Assembly: GCF_000429025.1 (NCBI RefSeq)
Contig: NZ_KE386835.1
Location: 62,001 to 126,000, forward strand
Direction: 5' to 3'
Source of the DNA: Actinospineispora spinosispora DSM 44797
Lineage (GTDB): Bacteria; Actinomycetota; Actinomycetes; Mycobacteriales; Pseudonocardiaceae
DNA length: 64,000 bases
Shown: in pieces, positions 24,998 through 33,147 of the stretch
Numbering within the stretch: position 1 is the stretch's first letter
Layout of the letters: every line of letters starts with the position of its first letter
Made by a program: the position numbers and the translations under genes
Notes under the pieces: model-generated
The model's input: the letters and a program-made list of their open reading frames with translations, nothing else
The model's database searches: none
Told to the model about the DNA's origin: nothing

Positions 24998-26011
24998 TCA
25001 GCCCGGCTGTGACACCGCTTCCAGCTCCTGGCGGAAGTTGCGTTTCACGACCGGGGGCGCCCAGGAGATATCGATCGCGTTGCGCTGCAGCGTCGCCAGG
25101 TCGGCGCGACTCAGTCCGGCCTCCCGTGCCACCAGGACCAGGTTCTCCTCGACGTACCCACCGAAGTAGGCGGGGTCGTCGGAGTTGATCGTGACCGACA
25201 CTCCCTGGTCCATCAACGACTTGATCGACCCGGCCTTGCTGTCCCCACTCACCCAGGTGTTCGAGATGGGACAGCAGGTGAGCCCGATGCCACGGCGAAC
25301 CAGCTCGGCCACCAGCTCGGGCGATTCGAGCACGTTGGTTCCGTGGTCGATCCGGTTGACCTGGATGTCGTGCAGGCACTGCCCGATGTGTTCGACCGAA
25401 CCCTGCTGGTCGACGTCGCAGTGCATGGTGAGCAGATAGCCCTCCTGCCGGGCCCGTGCGAACACCTCGGCGAACTTGCTCGGCGGGTTGCCGTGCTCGT
25501 CCGAGTCGAGACCGACGCCGATGATCCACTGCTGGTACGGGAGCGATTCGAGCAGCGTCGCCATGGCGTACTCCGCCTGGAAGTCCCGCAGGAAACACAT
25601 GATCAGCGCGGAGCTGACCCCGAGCCGCCGTTCGGCGTCCAACGCGGCCCGCCGCAGGCCGCGCACGACCACGTGGAACGAGACACCGCGCGAGGTGTGG
25701 GCCTGCGGGTCGAAGAAGATCTCCGCGTGCCGGACCCGCTGCGCCGCGGCCTTCTCGAAGTACGCCCATGCCAGGTCGTAGAAGTCCGGCTCGGTCCGCA
25801 GGACGCGCATGCCGTCGTAGTACCTGGTGAGGAAGGTGGGCAGGCTGTCGAACGTGTAGCTCGCCCGCATCTCCTCCACCGACGACTCGGGCAGCCTCAT
25901 CCCGTTGCGTTCCGCGAGCGCGAACTTCAGCTCGGGTTCGAGGGTGCCCTCGATGTGCACGTGCAGCTCGCACTTGGGCAGCCGGGAGATGAACTCGTCC
26001 AGCTCCGCCAT
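24998..26011 (-). CDS. Adenosine/adenine deaminase-family protein with altered catalytic motif
   Basis: This 337-aa metal-dependent deaminase of the ADA/ADE superfamily has the metal ligands HVHIE (about residue 17), EIFFDPQAHTSRG, GLDSDEHGNPPSKF and NSDDPAYFGGY. These closely follow the adenine deaminase type-2 (ADE) signature as recalled. The motif HAGE, whose Glu is the proton donor in ADA, reads HCDV in TMHCDVDQQ. Activity or substrate may therefore differ, for example a modified purine. The ATG at 26011 has GAGG upstream and starts 1 nt after the AdeC stop, so it is translationally coupled and third in the nucleobase operon. Confidence 0.82.
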   Translation of the reverse strand: MAELDEFISRLPKCELHVHIEGTLEPELKFALAERNGMRLPESSVEEMRASYTFDSLPTFLTRYYDGMRVLRTEPDFYDLAWAYFEKAAAQRVRHAEIFFDPQAHTSRGVSFHVVVRGLRRAALDAERRLGVSSALIMCFLRDFQAEYAMATLLESLPYQQWIIGVGLDSDEHGNPPSKFAEVFARARQEGYLLTMHCDVDQQGSVEHIGQCLHDIQVNRIDHGTNVLESPELVAELVRRGIGLTCCPISNTWVSGDSKAGSIKSLMDQGVSVTINSDDPAYFGGYVEENLVLVAREAGLSRADLATLQRNAIDISWAPPVVKRNFRQELEAVSQPG

Positions 26012-26012
26012 C

Positions 26013-27785
26013 TCAGGAGGCCTCCTCGGCGTCGAGAACAGGGTTGATGGGCTTGAGCTCGACACAGTCGATCAGGCCGAGGTCGGTGATCGCGTACTCC
26101 GGGATCGCGGTGATCGACAGGAAGATCAGCTGCCCGAACGGCGACGGCAGGCCGCTGCCCAGCTCGCGGGCGTGCTCGTCCAGCTCCTGCTCACGCCGCG
26201 ACATCTCCTCGGGCGGCAGGTCGGCCACGATGCCACCGATCGGCAGCGGCAGCATGTCGACGACGTGACCGTCGCGGACCACGACCTGGCCCCCACCGGC
26301 ACCGGTGATCGCGTTGATCGCCACCGCCATGTCGCCGGGGTCCGCGCCGACGCACACGATGTTGTTGTCGTCGGGGGCCGCCGAGGTGGCGATCGCTCCG
26401 TTGGCCAGGCCGAAGCCGTGTACGAACGCGACCGGCAGATGGTCGGTCTTGCCGTACCGCTCGGCAACCGCCACGTACAGGACGTCCTGGACGGTGTCCG
26501 CGACGATCCGACCGTCCACGACCGGCAGGACCGCGTCCTTGCGGCCGCGAACGAACGCCACGTCCGCGCTGAGCGACATCGCCAGCACCGGCACCTCGGC
26601 GCGGTCGGTCGTGACGACCGGGGCCAGGTCGTCAGGAGCGATCTCGCGCAGCACGATCGTGTCGCGCAGCCTCGCCGAACGCTCCGGCGCGACCGGCTCG
26701 GTGAGCAGCTCACCATCGCGGGCCACCACCTCACCACCGGCGATGACGACCGTGGCCCGGAAGTCGGACAGGTCCTCGACCAGCAGCATGTCGGCGAACC
26801 GGCCGGGCGCGACCGCACCGACCTGGTGGTCGATCCCGTACATGCTCGCGCAGTTGATGGTGGCCATCTGGATCGCGGTGACCGGGTCGACACCCGCCTC
26901 GATCGCCATGCGCACCAGGTGGTCGAGGTGCCCCCTGCCGAGCAGGTCGGTCGCGGTGACGTCGTCGGTGCAGAACGCGACCCGCCCCGGCGCGGCGCCG
27001 TCCCTGGTCAGGATCTGGATGTTCTCGTTGAGGAACGGCGCCGCCGTCGACTCGCGGATGATCACGTGGATCCCGTTGCGGAGCTTCGTCAGCGCCTCCT
27101 CCGCCGAGTACGACTCGTGATCCAGCCGGACACCCGCCGCCGCGAGACCCGCGATCCGGCGGTCGTCGGCCATCGGGGCGCAGCCGAACACCGGCAGCCG
27201 GTTGCGGAACGCCATCCGGATGGCTTCGAGCACCTCCGGGTCGCCGTGCTCGATGAACTCCTGCACGGTCTCCCACAAACCGGTGCACTCCGGCCAGTTC
27301 TGCGCCTCGGCGTGCTCGGCCGGTCCGAACCGGTGGCCGACGGTCGACTCGGGCACGGTGTAGGGAGCCTTGGCCGGCGCGCCCCAGAAGATGCGCAGCG
27401 TGCTCCGGTCCGCCTCGGCAAGGAACTCCCGCACTCCGTCGAGCCCCGCGACGACGAGGATCTGATCCAGGCCGGAGACCGCGCTGGTGGTTCCGTAGCG
27501 GGACACCAGGCCGGCGAACATCGTGACCGACAGCTTGCTGCACTCGATATGCACGTGCCCGTCGATCAGCCCCGGGGTGAGGAACAGGCCGTCCGCGTCG
27601 ATGACCCGCGTGTCGGGGCCGCGCCGGTCCGCCACATCCCCGACCGCGGCGATGCGGTCGCCCGCCAACGCGACCCCTGCCTGGTAGGTCTCGCCGGTCA
27701 GCACGTTCACCAGCCGGGCGCCGGTGATCAGCGTGTCGGCGGGCTTGCGGTTGTAGGCGACGTTGAGCAGGTGCGGTTCAGGCAC
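26013..27785 (-). CDS. ade: Adenine deaminase (AdeC type)
   Basis: This 590-aa amidohydrolase matches the adenine deaminase family in length and motifs: LTPGLIDGHVHIECSKLS (metal ligands), a central metal-binding block including CTDDVT, PGRFADMLLVEDL, and the C-terminal SADVAFVRGRKDA, HGFGLANGAIATSAAPDDNN and GGIVADLP. It converts adenine to hypoxanthine and ammonia in the cytoplasm. The GTG start at 27785 overlaps the transporter stop by 8 nt. It sits in an operon with a nucleobase carrier and another deaminase, consistent with adenine salvage or use as a nitrogen source. Confidence 0.9.
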   Translation of the reverse strand: MPEPHLLNVAYNRKPADTLITGARLVNVLTGETYQAGVALAGDRIAAVGDVADRRGPDTRVIDADGLFLTPGLIDGHVHIECSKLSVTMFAGLVSRYGTTSAVSGLDQILVVAGLDGVREFLAEADRSTLRIFWGAPAKAPYTVPESTVGHRFGPAEHAEAQNWPECTGLWETVQEFIEHGDPEVLEAIRMAFRNRLPVFGCAPMADDRRIAGLAAAGVRLDHESYSAEEALTKLRNGIHVIIRESTAAPFLNENIQILTRDGAAPGRVAFCTDDVTATDLLGRGHLDHLVRMAIEAGVDPVTAIQMATINCASMYGIDHQVGAVAPGRFADMLLVEDLSDFRATVVIAGGEVVARDGELLTEPVAPERSARLRDTIVLREIAPDDLAPVVTTDRAEVPVLAMSLSADVAFVRGRKDAVLPVVDGRIVADTVQDVLYVAVAERYGKTDHLPVAFVHGFGLANGAIATSAAPDDNNIVCVGADPGDMAVAINAITGAGGGQVVVRDGHVVDMLPLPIGGIVADLPPEEMSRREQELDEHARELGSGLPSPFGQLIFLSITAIPEYAITDLGLIDCVELKPINPVLDAEEAS

Positions 27786-29181
27786 GGGCCGGCCTTCCGA
27801 TCGGTGGGACGTCAGGTGTGCGGCGGGACAACGACCAGTAGAGGAACGCCGAGGTGACCAGCCCGGCGGGAATGCTCAGGTCCGCGTCACCGGTCAGGTG
27901 CGCGAGCGGACCGACGTAGGTGGACGAGCTGACCCACAGCGCGGCGGCGACCATCCCCACTGCTTGGGCGACCAGCCCGGGGACGCCGAACCCAGCGGCG
28001 CCCCGGTAGCGCCCGCCCTCGGGGTCGGCGAGCGAGTCGAGGTCGTAGCGGCCCCGGCGCAGCCACCAGTCGGTCAGGTAGACGGCCACCCAGGGCGCCA
28101 GCCAGATCACCAGCAGCCCCAGGAAGGCGTTGAGCATCGTGTAGAAGGACTGACCGACCACCGCGAGGTAGGTGATCACCACACACAGCGCGGTGTCGAC
28201 GAAGACCATGCCGACCCGGGACACCCGGACACCGGCGGCCTGCAGGTTGAGGCCCGAGGAATACAGGTTGGTGCTGTTCTGGACCAGCAGCGACACCGCG
28301 GCCAGCACCAGGTACGGCACGACGAACCAGCCGGGCAGCACGCGGGGCAGCCCGGAGATGGGGTCGGCGACGTCGAGGGTGATCGACGCGGTCGCGGCAC
28401 CCAGGACCATCAGCAGCACGTACGGGACGAACCCGCCGAGTGCCGCGCTGCATGCGACACGCACCGCCGAGGTGTCACCCGGCAGGTAGCGGGAGAAGTT
28501 CGCGCCGGCGGGCGCCCAGGACAGCCCACCGCCGGACATCACCAGCGCGACCGCGACGGTGCAGGTCGCCAGCGAGGCGTGCCCGGTGCCCGCGGCAAGG
28601 TCCACCTGCGGCAGTACCAGGGCCGCCATCACCGCGAAGAGCACCGCGAAGATCACCGTGAAGTACTTCTGCGCCCGCATCATGAGCGCGTGCCCGAACA
28701 ACGGCAGCAGCAGCTGGATGCCGGCCATCACCAGGATCACCAGCACCGACGTCGTGGTGCCGGTCGGGGCTCCGGCCCGGGTCAGCAGCGCGAGCACGGC
28801 GAACACGATCAGCACGAGACCGCCGGCCTCGAAACCGACGAGCGTGACCCAGGCGAACACACCGAGCACCCGCCCGCCCCTCGGTCCCAGCGCCGCGCGC
28901 GAGATCGTCAGCGTCGTGGTGCCGGTCGTCGGCCCCTGCACGCTGGTGAGCCCGAGCAGCGGGTAGGCCAGCAGGTTGCCGATGACGATCACCATGACCG
29001 CCTGGACCAGCGACAAGCCGAGTGCGACGACGGTCGCGCCGTAGACCACGGTGAACACCGTCGTGGTCGTGCCGGCCCACAGGAACAGCAGGTCCCTCGG
29101 CCTGCCGTACCGGGCGGCCGACGGGACGAGCTCGATCCCTCGCCGCTCGACCCGCACCTCACCGCGGTCCGGCTGTGACAT
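27778..29181 (-). CDS. NCS1-family nucleobase transporter
   Basis: This 467-aa protein with 12 hydrophobic segments begins with an IELVPSAARYGRPRDLLFLWAG stretch and contains GPTTGTTTLTISRAALGPRGG, both seen in NCS1 cytosine/purine permeases. Other family-like elements are AGANFSRYLPGDTS and NLYSSGLNLQAAG. It most likely imports adenine or a related base with protons or sodium. The ATG has GGGGG six bases upstream. It is the first gene of the operon, with the start 96 nt from the divergent LacI gene and its palindromic operator in between. Confidence 0.88.
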   Translation of the reverse strand: MSQPDRGEVRVERRGIELVPSAARYGRPRDLLFLWAGTTTTVFTVVYGATVVALGLSLVQAVMVIVIGNLLAYPLLGLTSVQGPTTGTTTLTISRAALGPRGGRVLGVFAWVTLVGFEAGGLVLIVFAVLALLTRAGAPTGTTTSVLVILVMAGIQLLLPLFGHALMMRAQKYFTVIFAVLFAVMAALVLPQVDLAAGTGHASLATCTVAVALVMSGGGLSWAPAGANFSRYLPGDTSAVRVACSAALGGFVPYVLLMVLGAATASITLDVADPISGLPRVLPGWFVVPYLVLAAVSLLVQNSTNLYSSGLNLQAAGVRVSRVGMVFVDTALCVVITYLAVVGQSFYTMLNAFLGLLVIWLAPWVAVYLTDWWLRRGRYDLDSLADPEGGRYRGAAGFGVPGLVAQAVGMVAAALWVSSSTYVGPLAHLTGDADLSIPAGLVTSAFLYWSLSRRTPDVPPIGRPARA

Positions 29182-29228
29182 GTGCGCCCCCTGAGAGTGT
29201 GCTGGCTCACCCCGGTGCTGGACGCTAG

Positions 29229-29248
29229 GTGAAGAAACGTTTCTTCAC
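29229..29248. promoter_or_regulatory. Perfect 20-bp LacI-type operator
   Basis: GTGAAGAAACGTTTCTTCAC is a perfect 20-bp palindrome with the AACGTT centre common to LacI-family sites. It lies between the divergent starts of the NCS1 transporter (29181) and the LacI regulator (29277), 28 nt before the latter, so one bound repressor could control both directions. Confidence 0.85.
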
Positions 29249-29276
29249 AAACTGCTCCCCGTGCCATGATTCGGGC

Positions 29277-30287
29277 GTGTCACGGCAGGGCAACGCACGG
29301 CGACGCGCCGGCATCCGCGAGGTGGCGACCGCCGCCGGTGTCTCGATCACAACCGTGTCGGACACGTTGAACGGCAAGGGCCGCATCAGCGAGGCGACCC
29401 GGCAACGGGTGCGGGAGGCCGCCGACGCGCTCGGCTACCGGCCGAGCGTGTACGCGCAGGGCCTGCGCGGCGGGCGGTCCAGGCTGCTGGGGCTGGTCGT
29501 CACCAAGTTCGGGTTCACCCCGTGGCAGTTCACCCAGTTCCCGTACTACTCACACATCATCGACGCCGCGGTGTCCGCCGCGGTCCAGCGCTCCTACGCG
29601 ATGGTGGTGCTCCCGACCGGTGGTGGCCTCGACCAGCTGCTCGCCGTCCCTTTCGACGGGGTGTTCGTGGTGGATCCGCTGCGCGACGACGAGGTCGTCG
29701 CCCGGTTCCGGCGGCGCGGGGTCCCGGTGATCGCCGACCGGGCGAACTCGGCGCCAGACGACCATCTGTGGGTGGACATCGACCACGACCGGGCGGTCAC
29801 GTTGATGTGCGACCACCTGGTGTCCCAGGGTGCGCGCAACCCCGCGCTGGTCGCGTCGATCGGTGATGACGGCTACAGCCACGGGTGCATCGAGGCGTAC
29901 TCGCGGTGGTGCGCACGCAACAACACCCGCCCCACCGCCGTGCGGGTCAGCACGAACGACACGGAAGCCGCCGGGGCGATCCGCGCGCTGCTGACGTCAC
30001 CGTGCCCTCCGGACGCGGTGTTCGGCATCGAGGACCAGCATCTGCCGCTGCTCCAGTCACAGGCGCGAGCGGCGGGCCTGCACGCGCCCCGCGACATCGC
30101 ACTCGGCTGCTTCGCCGAGGAGCCCGCGGAGCCGGACGATCAGATGCAGGTCACCACACTCACCACGAACCCGACGGAGTTCGCAACGAGAGCGATCACC
30201 CTCCTGCTGAACGAGATCGAATCCCAGCCGCCCCGCCAAACGGGCCGCCTGATCGACTGCGCCCTCGTGGCACGAACGTGGCTTTAG
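29277..30287 (+). CDS. LacI-family regulator of the nucleobase operon
   Basis: This 336-aa regulator has the LacI helix-turn-helix at residues of about 11-55 (GIREVATAAGVSITTVSDTLNGKGRISEATRQRV). The hinge ALGYRPSVYAQGLRGGRS and a periplasmic-binding-protein-like effector domain follow. The GTG start at 29277 begins VSRQGNARRRAG just before the DNA-binding domain; the frame is open 16 codons further but that part contains the operator. The effector is probably a purine, judged from the divergent operon. The last codons (ARTWL and stop) are encoded by palindrome P5, so its C terminus was set by that repeat element. Confidence 0.87.
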   Translation: MSRQGNARRRAGIREVATAAGVSITTVSDTLNGKGRISEATRQRVREAADALGYRPSVYAQGLRGGRSRLLGLVVTKFGFTPWQFTQFPYYSHIIDAAVSAAVQRSYAMVVLPTGGGLDQLLAVPFDGVFVVDPLRDDEVVARFRRRGVPVIADRANSAPDDHLWVDIDHDRAVTLMCDHLVSQGARNPALVASIGDDGYSHGCIEAYSRWCARNNTRPTAVRVSTNDTEAAGAIRALLTSPCPPDAVFGIEDQHLPLLQSQARAAGLHAPRDIALGCFAEEPAEPDDQMQVTTLTTNPTEFATRAITLLLNEIESQPPRQTGRLIDCALVARTWL

Positions 30288-30321
30288 GGACGTTGAACGT
30301 CCCTAAAGCCACATTCGTGCC
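30269..30321. terminator. Long palindrome P5 (GCACGAA family) overlapping the LacI stop codon
   Basis: Arms of 26 nt (30269-30294 and 30296-30321) pair with one mismatch around a single-base centre. The arm begins GGCACGAACGTGGCTTTAGG. It lies between the convergent LacI and glgP genes and includes the LacI stop codon (30285-30287). It is nearly identical to P6 at 37455. Confidence 0.82.
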
Positions 30322-30328
30322 AATGGGG

Positions 30329-32920
30329 TCAGCCTGCTACCACGATCTTCGCGAGTTCCGCTGAGGAGTTCAGCAGGTCGTGGCGGGGCAGGATGCGGAC
30401 CGTGTAGCCCAGGAGACCCGCGTGCGGGAGTGGGACCACGGCCTCGAAGCGGTCGCCGCCCTCCGGGCCGCCGTCGGCGCCGCCGACGTAGGTCATCGGG
30501 GCGGTGACCGACTCCTCCAGCTCGTCGCCGTCGTCGACCCGACCGACCACGGCCTGCACGGTGACGTCGTCGGGCTTGAGCCCGGCCAGCTCGACCGAGG
30601 CACGCACCGTCATCGGCGCGCCGACCACCGGGGTGTCCGGCAGGCCGGAGGCGTCGACGCCGCTGACCCGCACCCTCGGCCAGGAGCTGTTGAGCCGCTG
30701 CCGGTACTCGGCGAGCCTGCGCGCGCCGGCGAAGTCGGCCTCGCCGACCACCTGGGCGGCCCGCGCGGCGGGCAGGTACCAGTCCTGCACGTACTCGCTG
30801 ACCATGCGGGTCGCCTGCACCTGCGGGCGCAGCGTCGCCAGGGTGTGGCGGACCAGCTCGACCCAGCGACTCGGAACACCGTTCGCGCCGCGCTCGTAGA
30901 AGGCCGGCGCGACCTGGGCGGACAGCAGCTCGTACAGCGCGTTCGCCTCGAGGTCGTCGCGCCTGGTCGGGTCGCTCACGCCGTCGGCGGTCGGGATGGC
31001 CCAGCCGTTGCGGCCGTCGTACAGCTCGTCCCACCAGCCGTCGCGGACCGACAGGTTGAGACCGCCGTTGAGCGCGGACTTCATGCCGGACGTGCCGCAG
31101 GCTTCCAGCGGGCGGAGCGGGTTGTTCAGCCACACGTCGCAGCCCCAGTACAGGTAGCGGGCCATCGACATGTCGTAGTCGGGAAGGAACACGATGCGGT
31201 GGCGGACCTCGGGATCGTCGGCGAACCGCACGATCTGCTGGATCAGCGCTTTTCCGCCGTCGTCGGCGGGGTGCGACTTGCCGGCGACGACCAGCTGCAC
31301 CGGGCGCTCCGAGTCGAGCAGCAGCGCCCGCAGGCGGGCCGGGTCGCGCAGCATCAGCGTGAGGCGCTTGTAGGTCGGCACCCGGCGAGCGAAGCCGATG
31401 GTCAGCACGTTGGGGTCGAACACCGTCTCGGTCCAGCCCAGCTCCGGCGCGGACAGGCCACGCTCCAACCAGGCGGCCCGGACTCTACGCCGCACCTCCT
31501 CGACGAGCTGGCCACGCAGCTCGCCGCGCAGTGCCCACAGCTGGGCGTCGCTGACCTGGTTGACCCGCTCCAACGCGGTGGCGGTCTCGCCGCCTTCGAG
31601 GCCCGGCTCGCCGAGCAGCGCGGCGACCTCGCGGGCCGCCCAGGTGTGGCCGTGCACGCCGTTGGTGACCGAGCCGATCGGCACCTCGTCGGTGTCGAAG
31701 CCACCCCACATGCCGCCGAACATCTCCCGCGACACCTGGCCGTGCAGCTGGGAGACACCGTTGGAGCGCTGTGCCAGCCGCAGACCCATGTGCGCCATGT
31801 TGAACATGCCGGGGTTGTCCTCGGCACCCAGCGCGAGGATCCGGTCCAGCGGGACGCCGGGCAGCAGTGAGCTGTCAGCACCGCCGTCGGCGGCGGCGAA
31901 GTAGTAGCGCACCAGGTCCAGCGGGAACCGGTCGATACCGGCCGGGACCGGGGTGTGCGTGGTGAACACGGTGCCGGCGCGCACGGCGGCGACGGCCTCG
32001 TCGAAGTCGAGACCCTTGGCCGAGATCAGCTCCCGGATGCGCTCCAGGCCCAGGTAGCCGGCGTGGCCTTCGTTCGTGTGGAACACGGCGGGGCTGGGGT
32101 GTCCGGTCACCTCGCAGTAGGCGCGGACAGCGCGCACGCCACCGATGCCGACCAGGATCTCCTGGCGGATGCGGTGGTCCTGGTCGCCGCCGTACAGCCG
32201 GTCGGTGATGCCGCGCAGGTCCGGCTCGTTCTCCTCGATGTCGGAGTCGAGCAGCAGCAGCGGGACCCGGCCGACGATCGCCTGCCACACCCGCACGTGC
32301 AGGGTGCGCCCGGCAGGCATGCCGACCGTGACGAGCACCGGGGCGCCGTCGGCCGTGGTCAGCAGGCGCAGCGGGAGGCCCTGCGGGTCCAGCGCCGGGT
32401 AGTGCTCGAGCTGCCAGCCGTCCAGCGACAGCGACTGACGGAAGTAGCCGGAGCGGTACAGCAGACCGACGCCGATCAGCGGCACGCCCAGGTCGGACGC
32501 GGCCTTGAGGTGGTCACCGGCGAGCACACCGAGGCCGCCGGAGTAGTTCGGCAGCACCTCGGTGACGCCGAACTCCATCGAGAAGTACCCGATGGCCGCC
32601 GGCAGGTCGGCGTTGTCCTGCCGCTGGCGCTGGTACCAGCGCGGTTCGCTCAGGTAGGCATCGAGCTCGGCTGCCTCGCCGCGAACGCGGGCGACCAGCT
32701 CGGAGTCTTGCGCCAGCTCGGTCAGGCGCTGGCTCGACACCTCGCCCAGCAGGCGGATGGGGTCGTTGCCGACCCGCTCCCACGCCGAGGGATCGATCGA
32801 CTCGAACAAATCCTGGGTCGGCGGGTGCCAACTCCAGCGAAGGTTCGCGGCGAGTTCCTGCAACGGCGCGAGCGGCTCGGGGAGCTGGGCGCGGACGGTG
32901 AACCTGCGGAGAGCTCTCAC
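30329..32920 (-). CDS. glgP: Alpha-glucan (glycogen/maltodextrin) phosphorylase, GT35
   Basis: This 863-aa enzyme releases glucose 1-phosphate from alpha-1,4-glucan ends. It belongs to the GT35 branch seen in actinobacteria (length and order like mycobacterial Rv1328). Visible marks are NLRWSWHPPT near the N terminus, IGYFSMEFGVTEVLPNYSGGLGVLAGDHLKAAS, FHTNEGHAG, and EACGTSGMKSALNGG at about 610, carrying the PLP-binding Lys. The GTG start at 32920 has no ribosome site. It is divergent from glgE across about 230 nt, so breakdown and maltosyl transfer may be controlled from one region. The direct repeat TACGTGA (32933-32939, 32946-32952) flanks ATCGAT just upstream. Confidence 0.92.
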   Translation of the reverse strand: MRALRRFTVRAQLPEPLAPLQELAANLRWSWHPPTQDLFESIDPSAWERVGNDPIRLLGEVSSQRLTELAQDSELVARVRGEAAELDAYLSEPRWYQRQRQDNADLPAAIGYFSMEFGVTEVLPNYSGGLGVLAGDHLKAASDLGVPLIGVGLLYRSGYFRQSLSLDGWQLEHYPALDPQGLPLRLLTTADGAPVLVTVGMPAGRTLHVRVWQAIVGRVPLLLLDSDIEENEPDLRGITDRLYGGDQDHRIRQEILVGIGGVRAVRAYCEVTGHPSPAVFHTNEGHAGYLGLERIRELISAKGLDFDEAVAAVRAGTVFTTHTPVPAGIDRFPLDLVRYYFAAADGGADSSLLPGVPLDRILALGAEDNPGMFNMAHMGLRLAQRSNGVSQLHGQVSREMFGGMWGGFDTDEVPIGSVTNGVHGHTWAAREVAALLGEPGLEGGETATALERVNQVSDAQLWALRGELRGQLVEEVRRRVRAAWLERGLSAPELGWTETVFDPNVLTIGFARRVPTYKRLTLMLRDPARLRALLLDSERPVQLVVAGKSHPADDGGKALIQQIVRFADDPEVRHRIVFLPDYDMSMARYLYWGCDVWLNNPLRPLEACGTSGMKSALNGGLNLSVRDGWWDELYDGRNGWAIPTADGVSDPTRRDDLEANALYELLSAQVAPAFYERGANGVPSRWVELVRHTLATLRPQVQATRMVSEYVQDWYLPAARAAQVVGEADFAGARRLAEYRQRLNSSWPRVRVSGVDASGLPDTPVVGAPMTVRASVELAGLKPDDVTVQAVVGRVDDGDELEESVTAPMTYVGGADGGPEGGDRFEAVVPLPHAGLLGYTVRILPRHDLLNSSAELAKIVVAG

Positions 32921-33147
32921 GAAGGGAGAGAGTACGTGAATCGATTACGTGACCGGTACAGCTCCCGCGCAAATTTATCTGACCGGCGGGAAGGCGGAGA
33001 AGAATAGTTCACCGCAAGTTCTGGGTACACGCCCTGGGATGCCCTAGGGATCCCGGCGTCGGTGTGGGTAGTTTTCTAACCCTGTCGCCGGGCGTGGCCG
33101 ACGGGTACATGTGCTGATTCGAAAACAACCGCGGGGATGTGGGTGCC
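32921..33147. promoter_or_regulatory. Divergent glgP-glgE promoter region
   Basis: This 227-nt region has no gene. It contains the direct repeat TACGTGA-atcgat-TACGTGA (32933-32952) close to the glgP start, and GGGGA ahead of glgE. No confident -35/-10 pair could be assigned. Confidence 0.4.
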
